The notes: generated by a model not told the origin, from the letters alone. DNA of 29,208 nt from an uncultured Bacteroidales bacterium (GCA_937906165.1 CALCYA010000073.1:1-29208); one strand, 5' to 3'. Positions 8,580 to 17,781 are shown, counted from the first letter of the stretch. Numbers and translations are program-made.

Positions 8580-10415
8580 TTATTTGTTGTAGAAGTCAAG
8601 GTATGTGGTCTGAAGTATTGCCTGCGCTCTCTTGACTCTCTCCTTGCAGCCGGCCTCGTCGGTGTCGTGTATAATTTCACGGCTGTCAAGGTCATATACG
8701 GTGAACCCGGTAGTGTCGATCATCGAGATTCCGTTGTTGAAGCAGTGATATGCAAACGGGGTCTTGTATTCAGGTCCGAGTACGTTGCGGCTGAACGGGA
8801 ATTCGTCTGCGGCAATGCCCAATTGTGGCAATAGTGTCGCTACAAGGTCTGTCTGGTTACATATTGTCTCAATACGTTTAGGCTCCTTGATTGCACCGCC
8901 GAGCATGAGCAACGGGATATGGTTTCGGTTGATGTCACTTTGTGTGATGCCTTTGGGATAGCCCACTACGGAATGGTCGCTTATACACACAATCAGAGTA
9001 TTCTCCCACTTGTCACTATTCTTGAACCTGTCGATAAATTTGCCTAACTCCTCATCTGTAAAGGCAAAGGCATTGGCAATCTTGTCATCATTGATGCGGT
9101 TGTATGGAACTGTCCAAGGTTCGTGGCTGCTGAGAGTCAGGAATGTTATATGCCAAGGCTCGTTTCCTTGCTCCATTATAAGGTCATAGAGTCTGTTGAA
9201 AGTGATGTCATCGTTAGCTCCCCACTGGTGTGTGGTGCGTTCAGCCACGCTGAAATCACTGTCGGCAAGTGCACGTTCATATCCTGTGGAGTAGAGATAT
9301 CCTCTCATGTTGGTGAAGTTTATATCACCGCCGTATAGGAACGTGTTCTTGTATCCGGCTTTGGCAAGAGAAGAGGCAAGAGATGGCAGTTTCTGGCTCT
9401 TGACGGTGGACTTCATCACTGATGTCTTTGGGAAAGAGGGATATCCGCTGAGGGTGCATATAAGGCCTCTGTCTGTACGGAAACTGTTGGCATACAAGTT
9501 TGTAAAGAGTATTCCTTCCTTTGCAAGGCGGCTGAAATTGGGCGTCACTCCGCTCTGTCCTCCGAGTTCCTCTACAAGTTCTGCACTTAACCCCTCAAAA
9601 ATTATTGTGATGATGTTGGGGCGTTGTGTGTTGAGCAATGTATCGGCAATCTCATTGTCCGTGGGGTAGAGTGCTTCAAAGATGGCTTCACGCTCTTCAT
9701 TCTCAAAAAAAGCGTACTCCTTGGAGAAATTCTCAACCTTCATAGATGAGTAGATGAAACTGAATGCAGGGTTTACAGCTGCATGGTTCAGTATTGCCTT
9801 ATCACTGAAATATACCGACCCGATGTTGTTGGTGGATTCAGATATTCCACCTCTGATTCCTATGAACATGATACCACCGGCCAATATGAACAACAGTAAT
9901 GCCACAATGCGTTTCTTTGCATCTGTAGCGATATGTGTAAAGCGTTCTGTGATTACAGCCTTAAGCAGTCTGTAAACTCCGAAAGTTACCGATAAAAAGG
10001 CTAAAATAAGGAGAATAAGATGCCATACGGCAATGCTGGCAATAGCATTTGCCGGTGAATCTATGTATGCCAATACCGTCGCGTCAAGCTTGAACTCCCA
10101 ATAAGGGTAGAGTGTGGCATCAGCGACGAATGCCAATACGATGGTTGCCGCAACAAAGATGTTGTATATTTTGAAGAAGCTTTTGAGCGGAAAGTCAGCA
10201 AACAGTGTCGCAATGGTCAGCAGCAGCGGTATTGTCGTGAAATATCCTGCAACGGCAAAATCGTGAGGCATGCCGTTGTATATGACTGCAAGATAGTCGG
10301 TTACAGAGATGCTCGCATCACCGCAGTTCAGTGCAAGGAAAATCAACTTGTAGATTATGAACAGTGCGATTAAAGAGAAATAGTATCTTGCTAAAAACAG
10401 AGCCCTCTCTTTCAT
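8580..10415 (-). CDS. LtaS-like membrane sulfatase-fold phosphotransferase, copy B
   Basis: A 611-residue protein of the same superfamily as its downstream neighbour: five N-terminal helices (about 9-29, 55-73, 83-102, 127-149, 168-186), then a periplasmic catalytic domain. Visible residues are E274 in IIFEGLS, T314 in FRTDRGL as the expected nucleophile, H431 in SSHEPW, and D480-H481 in ISDHSV. TPNFSRLAKEG is the usual segment between the metal Glu and the nucleophile. It probably modifies a lipid, LPS or glycan outside the inner membrane; the family does not settle which. The two copies sit head to tail with a 2-nt gap, so they are presumably made together. The RNase H gene precedes it by 27 nt. 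Confidence 0.9.
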   Translation of the reverse strand: MKERALFLARYYFSLIALFIIYKLIFLALNCGDASISVTDYLAVIYNGMPHDFAVAGYFTTIPLLLTIATLFADFPLKSFFKIYNIFVAATIVLAFVADATLYPYWEFKLDATVLAYIDSPANAIASIAVWHLILLILAFLSVTFGVYRLLKAVITERFTHIATDAKKRIVALLLFILAGGIMFIGIRGGISESTNNIGSVYFSDKAILNHAAVNPAFSFIYSSMKVENFSKEYAFFENEEREAIFEALYPTDNEIADTLLNTQRPNIITIIFEGLSAELVEELGGQSGVTPNFSRLAKEGILFTNLYANSFRTDRGLICTLSGYPSFPKTSVMKSTVKSQKLPSLASSLAKAGYKNTFLYGGDINFTNMRGYLYSTGYERALADSDFSVAERTTHQWGANDDITFNRLYDLIMEQGNEPWHITFLTLSSHEPWTVPYNRINDDKIANAFAFTDEELGKFIDRFKNSDKWENTLIVCISDHSVVGYPKGITQSDINRNHIPLLMLGGAIKEPKRIETICNQTDLVATLLPQLGIAADEFPFSRNVLGPEYKTPFAYHCFNNGISMIDTTGFTVYDLDSREIIHDTDEAGCKERVKRAQAILQTTYLDFYNK

Positions 10416-10442
10416 ATATTCCGTGTTATGTGTGTTGTTCTG

Positions 10443-11069
10443 CTATTTCCTTCCAAAATCAGCCGGTATTTCACCCCATTGGTCGGTCTCCCATTTCATG
10501 AGCCTTGTGGTGTAGCTGTTGTTCTTCAGCCATTTCTCGGCCCTTTCGATGTAACCGAACAACTCCTCGCTCTTTGCATCACGGGGCAGTTTGGTCTTGC
10601 ACTTCTTCTGTGCAACCCACAGCAGGGCGTTGCGGCTGTCGGAGTATATCGGCATCTCTATCCCTTTCTGCTTGAGCAGTGCAAGGCCGTGTACAATGGC
10701 AAGGAACTCACCTATGTTGTTGGTGCCGAACATCGGGCCGAAGTGGAAAATCTCCTCGCCGGTAGCGATGTATACACCACGGTATTCCATCATTCCGGGA
10801 TTTCCGCTGCAGGCCGCATCTACTGCAAGGGCGCCTTTTATCACTGTTGCCGGCAATGTGGCAGGGGTGTTTTTCTTCTCGCCCTTTGCCTTGTTGCCGA
10901 TGTAGTCATACGGTGATGAGGCATATGCCCTCTCGGCCTCGGCAAGAGTGCCGAACGACTTGTAAAGAGCCTGTTTCACGCCCTTTATCTGCGCTTCGCA
11001 CTCCTCCCAAGTGTTGTAGACTCCCGGTTCTACTCCATTCCAGACTACGTAGTAGTGTCTCTTTGCCAT
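10443..11069 (-). CDS. rnhA: Ribonuclease H with N-terminal viroplasmin domain
   Basis: A 208-residue type 1 RNase H that degrades the RNA strand of RNA-DNA hybrids. Residues 1-50 form the viroplasmin/hybrid-binding domain (YYVVWNGVEPGVYNTWEEC and VKQALYKSFGT). The catalytic domain begins at about 78, with acidic residues D84 (VDAACSGNP), E121 (NNIGEFLA), D144 (YSDSRNA) and a final Asp at 204 or 196 near the C terminus. A linker rich in Lys, Thr and Pro separates the domains. This two-domain form is usual in Bacteroidota. It starts 8 nt past the argS stop and leads into the sulfatase-fold pair, so it lies in a probable operon without an obvious shared task. Confidence 0.95.
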   Translation of the reverse strand: MAKRHYYVVWNGVEPGVYNTWEECEAQIKGVKQALYKSFGTLAEAERAYASSPYDYIGNKAKGEKKNTPATLPATVIKGALAVDAACSGNPGMMEYRGVYIATGEEIFHFGPMFGTNNIGEFLAIVHGLALLKQKGIEMPIYSDSRNALLWVAQKKCKTKLPRDAKSEELFGYIERAEKWLKNNSYTTRLMKWETDQWGEIPADFGRK

Positions 11070-11077
11070 AACGGGTA

Positions 11078-12871
11078 TTACATTCTCTCGGGTACGTCAA
11101 TACCGAGGATGTTCATTGCTGTCTTTATCACCTTGCCCACGTTGCGTGTAAGGAGAATACGGAAAGCCTTCACGCTCTCGTTCTCCTCGCGCAGGATGCT
11201 GTAGTCATGGTAGAACTGGTTGTACTCCTTGGCAAGGTCATATGTGTAGTTGGCAATGCCCGATGGAGAGTAGTCTGTCCCGGCCTGCTTTATTATTGCA
11301 GGGAACTCGTTGAGCATACGGATGATAGAGCACTCCTTCTCGCTGATGCTCCCGGGTGCATTCGCGTCGTTAACGTTTACACCGGCCTCGGCAGCCTTGC
11401 GCTCGATTGAGCGTGTACGTGCATAGGTGTACTGGATGAACGGGCCTGTGTTGCCGTTGAAGTCAATCGACTCCTTTGGATTGAAGAGCATATTCTTGCG
11501 TGCGTCCACCTTGAGCATAAAGTACTTGAGGGCGCCAAGGCCTATGATGCGGTTGATCTCTGCCTTCTCCTCTGCAGTGAGGTCATTGAGCTTGCCGCCA
11601 AGTTCCTCCGATGTCTCGCGGGCTGTGTTTATCATCTCGTCCATGAGGTCGTCGGCATCGACTACTGTACCCTCGCGACTCTTCATCTTGCCCTCGGGGA
11701 GCTCAACCATGCCGTAAGAGAAGTGTACAAGACCCTTGCCCCAAGAGAAGCCCAGACGGTCTAGCAGCAGCGAGAGCACCTGGAAGTGGTAGTTCTGCTC
11801 GTTGCCAACTACATATACCATCTTGTCAATCGGGTAGTCACGGAAACGGAGCTGAGCTGTTCCTATGTCCTGTGTCATATATACCGATGTGCCGTCACTG
11901 CGCAGCAACAGCTTCTCGTCAAGTCCTTCGTTTGTGAGGTCTGCCCATACCGAGCCGTTCTCCTTGCGGTAGAAAAGACCCTTCTCAAGTCCATTAAGCA
12001 CGGTCTCCTTGCCCACGAGGTAAGTGTCGCTCTCGTAGTAAATCTTGTCAAAGTCCACGCCAAGACGCTTGTAGGTCTCGTCAAAGCCCTCGTATACCCA
12101 GTTGTTCATCTTCTCCCAGAGTGCGCGCACCTCCTTGTCGCCGGCTTCCCATTTTACGAGCATCTCGCGTGCCTCGGCCATCAGCGGTGATGCAGCCTCT
12201 GCCTCTTCCTTGCTCATGCCTTTCTCCATAAGCTCGGCAAGTTCTGCCTTGTAGTGCTTGTCGAACGCTACATAATAGTCGCCTATGAGGTGGTCACCCT
12301 TCTTGCCGACGCTCTCGGGTGTTGCTCCCTCGCCCCACTTCTGCCATGCAAGCATTGACTTGCAGATGTGTATACCGCGGTCATTGACAATGTTTGTCTT
12401 TACAACACGGTTGCCGTTGGCCGCGATGATGTTTGAGAGGGCATATCCAAGGAGATTGTTGCGGATGTGGCCCAGGTGGAGCGGTTTGTTGGTGTTCGGT
12501 GACGAGTACTCGACCATTACGAGGGGGGAGTCTGCTGTAGGCTCAACAGTACCCCATTTTTCAGTCTTGTCTATTGTGGTGAGCAGGTCAATCCAATAGT
12601 TTGTTGAGATTGAAAGGTTCAGAAAGCCCTTTACAACGTTGAAAGCCGATACAACAGGCTGGTTTGCCTTGAGGAACTCGCCGATCTCCTGCGCTGTCTC
12701 CTCGGGACGTTTCTTCGAAAGGGCAAGGAAGGGGAACACCACAAGGGTGAAATCTCCCTCGAACTCTTTGCGGGTTTTCTGTAACTGAATCTTTTCTGCG
12801 TTGAAGTCTGCGCCGTAAAGGCTCTTTATCGCTTCAACGGCGCTCTGTACCAATCTTGTTTCAATACTCAT
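11078..12871 (-). CDS. argS: Arginine-tRNA ligase
   Basis: ArgRS, class I synthetase, 597 residues from the ATG at 12871 (MSIETRLVQS), the normal Bacteroidota length. It charges tRNA-Arg in the cytosol. The N-terminal Arg-S domain covers about 1-90. The HIGH signature reads LHLGH (131-135) after SSPNTNKP. The KMSKS equivalent reads GKMKSREG (394-401), and the C-terminal DALR anticodon domain covers about 480-597. An in-frame start at 12922 would add 17 basic residues encoded by the GC-rich leader; family comparison rejects it, though the mapped promoter lies upstream of both starts. It is the first gene of the group that continues to the radical SAM gene. Confidence 0.97.
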   Translation of the reverse strand: MSIETRLVQSAVEAIKSLYGADFNAEKIQLQKTRKEFEGDFTLVVFPFLALSKKRPEETAQEIGEFLKANQPVVSAFNVVKGFLNLSISTNYWIDLLTTIDKTEKWGTVEPTADSPLVMVEYSSPNTNKPLHLGHIRNNLLGYALSNIIAANGNRVVKTNIVNDRGIHICKSMLAWQKWGEGATPESVGKKGDHLIGDYYVAFDKHYKAELAELMEKGMSKEEAEAASPLMAEAREMLVKWEAGDKEVRALWEKMNNWVYEGFDETYKRLGVDFDKIYYESDTYLVGKETVLNGLEKGLFYRKENGSVWADLTNEGLDEKLLLRSDGTSVYMTQDIGTAQLRFRDYPIDKMVYVVGNEQNYHFQVLSLLLDRLGFSWGKGLVHFSYGMVELPEGKMKSREGTVVDADDLMDEMINTARETSEELGGKLNDLTAEEKAEINRIIGLGALKYFMLKVDARKNMLFNPKESIDFNGNTGPFIQYTYARTRSIERKAAEAGVNVNDANAPGSISEKECSIIRMLNEFPAIIKQAGTDYSPSGIANYTYDLAKEYNQFYHDYSILREENESVKAFRILLTRNVGKVIKTAMNILGIDVPERM

Positions 12872-12899
12872 ATCTTTCTGTTTTTTGTTTTTCGGTCTC

Positions 12900-12921
12900 G
12901 TGCGCGCGGCGCGCGCGTGCA
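12900..12921. repeat. Alternating GC tract in the argS leader
   Basis: Twenty-two bases of nearly uninterrupted alternating G/C (positions 12901-12920), broken once by GG. They lie between the predicted argS transcription start (about 12925) and its ATG (12871). As RNA the tract can fold on itself; as DNA it is a possible Z-form sequence. Nothing similar occurs elsewhere in the window. Confidence 0.7.
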
Positions 12922-12931
12922 TTTATCTTTG

Positions 12932-12962
12932 CAAAGATAGTGCAAGACGGGGGCAGTACAAA
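12932..12962 (-). promoter_or_regulatory. argS promoter
   Basis: On the - strand, TTTG (12962-12959), exactly 19 nt, then TATCTTTG (12939-12932): a match to the Bacteroidota -33/-7 consensus. Transcription would begin near 12925, giving a leader of about 54 nt. The -7 box is half of a 16-bp perfect palindrome (12924-12939). Confidence 0.75.
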
Positions 12963-13131
12963 ATAAACAGGCCGTTTTTTATTCTGCTCTCCTCTTTGGA
13001 CCGGTCGTGATACGTGTTCTTGTCCAGTTTGGTATGTGCCCTGCACTCCTTTATGGTGCATAAAGTGTTTATAAAATTTAAATAAACTCTTTTAGTGGCA
13101 ATTCGCAGATGTCCGAACCGCAATATTGTAT

Positions 13132-13139
13132 TATCTTTG
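13132..13139 (+). promoter_or_regulatory. Probable -7 box for the rhomboid pair
   Basis: TATCTTTG matches TAnnTTTG, 32 nt before the ATG at 13171. I see no TTTG at the expected distance upstream, so the promoter is only half supported. It lies inside the longer in-frame extension of the rhomboid ORF and so argues for the ATG at 13171. Confidence 0.5.
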
Positions 13140-13170
13140 CCCGCAAAAGAATAAAAGTGAAATAATCAGT

Positions 13171-13899
13171 ATGAATGGAATACCTGCAATAACCAAGAAT
13201 CTGTTGGCGATAAATGTGTTGATGTTCCTGGCGCTTTTAGTCGCTGAAAGGCATGGCATTGACCTTAATGCGATACTCGGGCTGCATCTTTTCATTTCGG
13301 AAGATTTTCAGCCCTATCAGCTTGTGACATACATGTTCATGCACGGCAGCATCACTCACCTCTTCTTCAATATGTTTGCCTTGTACATGTTCGGCAGAAC
13401 GTTGGAATATATGTGGGGTGCCAAACGCTTTCTCGTCTATTATCTTGTGGCCGGTGTCGGCGCGGCGCTTGTACAGGAAGCTGTATGTATCGCACGTTAC
13501 AATGCTTTGGTTTCCAATATGAGCCCTCAGGACGTGGAACTTGTACTTATGTATGGGCTTGACGCATTGCATCAGGGAAAGAATTTCATTGATCCCTCGT
13601 TGGGGACACTTAATTTGGTGCTAAACTCAACCACAGTGGGTGCCTCGGGTGCAATATATGCGATCCTGCTCGGGTTCGGTATGCTTTTCCCGAATGAACA
13701 GATGTTTGTGTTCCCTATCCCGTTCCCGATACGTGCGAAATATTTTGTTCTCGGATATGCAGTGATAGAGCTTTATCTGGGAGTGTCGGGTACAGCCGAC
13801 GGTGTTGCCCATTTTGCCCATTTGGGTGGAATGCTCTTCGGTCTTCTATTGATACTTTATTGGCGTAAAAAAGGTAGAATAAGTGGTCCTTATGTTTGA
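13171..13899 (+). CDS. Rhomboid family intramembrane serine protease, first of a pair
   Basis: A 242-residue rhomboid protease that cleaves membrane proteins within the bilayer. Six helices can be placed. HGSITHLFFNMFALYMFG (59-76) is the family loop-1/TM2 region. The catalytic Ser is S159 in TVGASGAIYAIL and the partner His is H217 in AHFAHLGG. An insertion between helices (about 105-150) is normal for this Bacteroidota group. The ATG at 13171 starts MNGIPAITKNLL, as in relatives; the in-frame codon at 13126 lies upstream of the predicted transcription start. The stop overlaps the start of the second rhomboid gene by 8 nt, so the two proteins should be made together. The substrate is unknown. 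Confidence 0.94.
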   Translation: MNGIPAITKNLLAINVLMFLALLVAERHGIDLNAILGLHLFISEDFQPYQLVTYMFMHGSITHLFFNMFALYMFGRTLEYMWGAKRFLVYYLVAGVGAALVQEAVCIARYNALVSNMSPQDVELVLMYGLDALHQGKNFIDPSLGTLNLVLNSTTVGASGAIYAILLGFGMLFPNEQMFVFPIPFPIRAKYFVLGYAVIELYLGVSGTADGVAHFAHLGGMLFGLLLILYWRKKGRISGPYV

Positions 13900-14788
13900 G
13901 AATCTGTATAAAAAATATCGCGATTCGGACGTTGTCGTGAAGTACATTTTCGTCAACGTTGCGTTATATGTTTTGCTCCTTTTTATCGGGGTTTTTTCGG
14001 TGCTTTTCAATGCCGGCACGCTGTCAGCCAATGTGCTCTCGTTTGTTGAACTTCCGGCTTCATTGGAGCTGCTGCTCGTGCGTCCGTGGACGGTGTTCAC
14101 CTATATGTTCATACATGCCAGTCTATGGCATATCCTGTGGAATATGTTCGCACTGTATTTCTTCGGTAAGATATTCCTGAATTTCTATTCGGTGCGGCAT
14201 TTTGTGGGAATTTACATCCTTGGTGGCCTTTTCGGAGCACTCTTCTTTGTACTGGCATACAACCTGTTCCCTTACTTTGGGCCTTATCTGCCGTTTTCGC
14301 GTCTGGTGGGTGCCTCGGCGGCGGTGCTTGCAATAGTGGTTGCGGCAGCAGTCCGTAGTCCGCAGTACAGGATAAACCTCATGTTTGTGGGCAGTGTAAA
14401 ACTTTCCACATTCGCTTTGGTAGTAGTTGCAATGTCGTTCCTGATGCTGTCGGGTGAGAATGCGGGCGGTAATTTCGCACATCTGGGTGGTGCATTTGCC
14501 GGCTGGCTCGTTGCAGATATGCTAAACAAGGGAAAGGACCTGACCCTGGTGGTCAACGGGCCGATAGATTGGATGAGTTCCCTTCTTACACGTCTGCGTA
14601 CTCCACGCAAGAAAAAAACGAAATTCACATATACCCGTGGAGACCGTAGTGCCGATTATGATTACAATGCCCGTAAAAAGGCCGATGAAGCTGAGGTGGA
14701 CAGGATTCTCGAGAAGGTGAAGAAGGGCGGTTACGCCTCGTTGAGCGAAGAGGAGAAGAAACGCCTTTTTGAGGCTTCGTCAAAATGA
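13892..14788 (+). CDS. Rhomboid family intramembrane serine protease, second of a pair
   Basis: A 298-residue rhomboid. Membrane helices run from about residue 17 to 210, with HASLWHILWNMFALYFFG (75-92), catalytic S142 in LVGASAAVLAI and H197 in NFAHLGGAFAGW. After the membrane domain comes a cytoplasmic tail of about 85 residues: basic RTPRKKKTKF, then a charged helical segment ending in RILEKVKKGGYASLSEEEKKRL. This tail resembles a short module seen on other Bacteroidota rhomboids. The ATG at 13892 overlaps the preceding gene by 8 nt; a GTG three codons upstream is possible. Sequence similarity to the first rhomboid is low outside the active site, so this is not a recent duplication. Confidence 0.93.
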   Translation: MFENLYKKYRDSDVVVKYIFVNVALYVLLLFIGVFSVLFNAGTLSANVLSFVELPASLELLLVRPWTVFTYMFIHASLWHILWNMFALYFFGKIFLNFYSVRHFVGIYILGGLFGALFFVLAYNLFPYFGPYLPFSRLVGASAAVLAIVVAAAVRSPQYRINLMFVGSVKLSTFALVVVAMSFLMLSGENAGGNFAHLGGAFAGWLVADMLNKGKDLTLVVNGPIDWMSSLLTRLRTPRKKKTKFTYTRGDRSADYDYNARKKADEAEVDRILEKVKKGGYASLSEEEKKRLFEASSK

Positions 14789-14803
14789 TGGTGCATGTGT
14801 CGT

Positions 14804-14857
14804 GTATAAAAGCGGACAAAAGTTGTTTGGTGAAGCGGCTTTTGTCCGCTTTTATAC
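14804..14857 (+). terminator. Hairpin after the rhomboid pair
   Basis: Arms 14804-14822 and 14839-14857 are perfectly complementary over 19 bp, with a 16-nt loop. The gene stop is 16 nt before the stem. The bases after the stem (CTTTAAATAAAG) are a weak U-tract, but the 3' arm itself contains TTTTAT. Confidence 0.75.
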
Positions 14858-14908
14858 CTTTAAATAAAGAATTTTGACGAAATCCCTCTTCTTTTAAGAA
14901 AAAAGCGC

Positions 14909-14916
14909 TATATTTG
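14909..14916 (+). promoter_or_regulatory. Probable -7 box for secDF
   Basis: TATATTTG fits TAnnTTTG. It would start transcription near 14923 and leave a leader of about 42 nt. No TTTG sits at the usual 19-21 nt upstream. The hairpin at 14804-14857 isolates secDF from the rhomboids, so a promoter is needed here. Confidence 0.5.
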
Positions 14917-14964
14917 CGCGATTTTATATTAAGGAACAATAAATCACATAAAAATTTATAAACA

Positions 14965-17781
14965 ATGCAGAACAAAGGATTTGTAAAAGTTTTTGCGGTA
15001 CTCCTGACTTTGGTGTGTCTGTTCTACATGTCATTCTCGGTTGTTACAAGCAACCATATGGGAAAGGCTGAGCAGGACCCTCTGGGTCAGCAGCACTATC
15101 TGGATTCCATGAAGAACGAGAAAGTTTGGTTGGGATACACATTGAAGGAGTGCCAGGAATTGGAGATTGGTTTGGGTCTTGACCTCAAGGGCGGTATGAG
15201 CGTCACTATGGAGGTTTCAGTTCCCGATGTTGTCATGACTCTTGCCGGCGGCAACAAGGAGAATGTGGCTTTCAAGGCTGCTTTCGAGGCTGCACGCGAG
15301 GAGACAAAGGCTGACGGTGACTTTATCGCAGCGCTCATCAGGCACTACAATGCTCAGGATGCAGGCAACGTTGCGGTAATCTTCTCTACAGAGCAGATGA
15401 ACGGCAAGGTAAACATGCAGTCAACAGATGAGGAGGTTGCTACAGCTCTTGCAGCTGAGGTACAGGCTTCTTTGGACAACTCATTCAACGTATTGCGTAC
15501 ACGTATAGACCGTTTCGGTGTCGTTCAGCCTAATATCCAGACAGTAGAGGGCGGTCGTGGCCGTATCCTCATCGAGCTTCCTGGTGTTACTGACAAGGAC
15601 CGCGTTGAGAGACTCTTGCAGGGTTCAGCGAACTTGCAGTTCTGGGAGACATACAACGCTGCCGAGATTGCAACAGATGTACTTCCTGCACTCAATGAGT
15701 TGAATACAAACCTCGCAACAGAGGAGAACGAGGCTCCTTTGTTCTCTGTCTTCCAGCTCCAGCAGGGTGCAAACGCTATTGTGGGTTATGCTCAGGCTAA
15801 GGATACAGCTGTTGTCAACAGCATTCTTGCCGGTGCATACGCTGACGGTACTTTCATGAAGGAGGATATCCGTTTCTCATGGGGCGTTTCTGCTGCCGAC
15901 GGTATGTCAATCTTCGAGCTCTATGCTTTGAAGACCGGTTACAACGGTGCTGCATCTTTGGAGGGCAACGTTATTGACGATGCAAAGGCAGAGTTCTCAC
16001 AGAGCGGTTCTCCTTGTGTGACAATGAAGATGACTGCTGATGCAGCCCGTACTTGGGCACAGCTCACAAAGGCAAATGTCGATAATTCTATTGCCATTGT
16101 TCTTGACAATGCAGTATACAGCGCACCTAACGTAACAGGTGAAATTACCGGTGGCCGTTCAGAGATTACAGGTAACTTCACAATCGAGCAGACACAGGAC
16201 TTGGCCAACGTGCTCCGTTCAGGTAAACTCTCTGCCCCTATGGGTATTGTCGACAGCTATGTTGTAGGTCCTACACTCGGTGAGCAGTCAATCAAGCAGG
16301 GTCTCGTTTCATTCGTTGTAGCATTTGTACTCCTTATGGTTTACATGTGCGCGATGTACGGTGTTATCCCGGGTTCAGTTGCAAACCTTGCGCTTCTCTT
16401 GAACCTCTTCTTTACATTGGGTATCCTCGCTTCGTTCCAGGCGGCACTTACAATGTCAGGTATCGCCGGTATCGTGCTTACATTGGGTATGGCAGTCGAT
16501 GCAAACGTGCTCATCTATGAGCGTGCAAAGGAGGAGCTCCGTGCAGGCAAGAACGTTCGTCTTGCGCTTGCCGACGGTTACAGGAATGCATTCTCTGCAA
16601 TCTTCGACTCTAACTTCACATCAATCATAACCGGTGTTATCCTGTTCTACTTCGGTACAGGTCCTATCAAGGGATTTGCTACAACACTTATCATCGGTCT
16701 TCTCTGTTCATTCTTTACAGCCGTGTTCGTTACACGTGTAATCTATGACTACTTCATGAGCCGTGACAAGTGGTTGAACCTTACTTTCACAACAAAGGTT
16801 TCTGAGAAGATGATGAGAGATACAAAGTACGATTTTATCGGCTCTGCAAAGATGAGCGGTATCGTATATACAGTACTCGCGGTGTTGATGATAGGTTCAT
16901 TTGCTTTGAGAGGCTTGCAGCAGAGCATCGACTTCACCGGTGGACGCAACTTTGTTGTGCAGTTCGAGCAGGAGGTTGAGCCAGAGCAGGTACGTGACCT
17001 CTTGAAGACAAAGATTACAAATGACAATGTACAGGCAATCGCTTTGGGTACTGACGGCAATACAATCCGTATCTCTACAAACTATATGATTGAGGATACA
17101 GATAAGAATGCTGACCGTCAGATTGAGGTATTCCTCTATGAGGCGTTTGTCGAGGGTGGTCTCATTGATCCTGCAAGAGTAAGCCTTGAGACATTCCGTG
17201 ATATCGAGAACAGAGACGGTGGTTCAATCATCAGCTCTCAGAAGGTTGGTCCAAGTATTGCAGCTGACATCCGTGAAGGTGCCATCATCTCTGTGATCCT
17301 TGCGCTTATCGCAATCTTCCTGTACATCCTTGTGCGTTTCCGTAACGTGGCATTCAGTATCGGTTCAATCTTTGCGTTGGCAATCGACGTATTGATGATT
17401 ATGGGCTGCTACTCACTGCTCTACGGTGTGCTCCCGATGTCACTCGAGGCAGACCAGACATTCATCGGTGCAATCCTTACAGCTATCGGTTACTCAATCA
17501 ATGACAAGGTGGTTGTATTCGACCGTATCCGTGAGTTCTCGGGTCTCTATCCAAAGCGTGACAAGCGTGAGTTGTTCAACCTCTCATTGAACACAACCCT
17601 CGCACGTACAATCAATACTTCGGTAAGTACATTGATCGTGTTGCTCTGTATTTTCATCCTTGGTGGTGACAGCATCCGCAGCTTCTCATTCGCAATGATT
17701 CTCGGTGTTGTATTCGGTACAATATCATCATTGTTCATTGCTGCTCCTGTTGCTCTCAAGTTCTTGACAAGAAAGAAGTAA
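14965..17781 (+). CDS. secDF: Fused protein translocase subunit SecDF
   Basis: A 938-residue SecD-SecF fusion. It uses the proton gradient at the inner membrane to help SecYEG pull exported proteins out on the periplasmic side. TM1 is at about 8-27. GLDLKGGM (71-78) opens the periplasmic P1 region, and RTRIDRFGVVQPNI and ELPGV are typical. The SecD membrane block contains GMAVDANVLIYERAKEEL. The SecF half begins near residue 610, with IDFTGGRNFVV and ends with the NDKVVVFDRIREF motif. Fusion is usual in Bacteroidota; the length is slightly short of the roughly 1000 residues I recall for Bacteroides. The start is the ATG at 14965 behind an A/T-rich leader without a Shine-Dalgarno. It is a single-gene transcript between two hairpins. 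Confidence 0.97.
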   Translation: MQNKGFVKVFAVLLTLVCLFYMSFSVVTSNHMGKAEQDPLGQQHYLDSMKNEKVWLGYTLKECQELEIGLGLDLKGGMSVTMEVSVPDVVMTLAGGNKENVAFKAAFEAAREETKADGDFIAALIRHYNAQDAGNVAVIFSTEQMNGKVNMQSTDEEVATALAAEVQASLDNSFNVLRTRIDRFGVVQPNIQTVEGGRGRILIELPGVTDKDRVERLLQGSANLQFWETYNAAEIATDVLPALNELNTNLATEENEAPLFSVFQLQQGANAIVGYAQAKDTAVVNSILAGAYADGTFMKEDIRFSWGVSAADGMSIFELYALKTGYNGAASLEGNVIDDAKAEFSQSGSPCVTMKMTADAARTWAQLTKANVDNSIAIVLDNAVYSAPNVTGEITGGRSEITGNFTIEQTQDLANVLRSGKLSAPMGIVDSYVVGPTLGEQSIKQGLVSFVVAFVLLMVYMCAMYGVIPGSVANLALLLNLFFTLGILASFQAALTMSGIAGIVLTLGMAVDANVLIYERAKEELRAGKNVRLALADGYRNAFSAIFDSNFTSIITGVILFYFGTGPIKGFATTLIIGLLCSFFTAVFVTRVIYDYFMSRDKWLNLTFTTKVSEKMMRDTKYDFIGSAKMSGIVYTVLAVLMIGSFALRGLQQSIDFTGGRNFVVQFEQEVEPEQVRDLLKTKITNDNVQAIALGTDGNTIRISTNYMIEDTDKNADRQIEVFLYEAFVEGGLIDPARVSLETFRDIENRDGGSIISSQKVGPSIAADIREGAIISVILALIAIFLYILVRFRNVAFSIGSIFALAIDVLMIMGCYSLLYGVLPMSLEADQTFIGAILTAIGYSINDKVVVFDRIREFSGLYPKRDKRELFNLSLNTTLARTINTSVSTLIVLLCIFILGGDSIRSFSFAMILGVVFGTISSLFIAAPVALKFLTRKK

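Noticed and set aside
12924..12931. TATCTTTG on the + strand as a rhomboid promoter
   Set aside because: It is the mirror half of the argS palindrome. The bases at the expected -33 position do not fit, and a second -7 box lies closer at 13132-13139.
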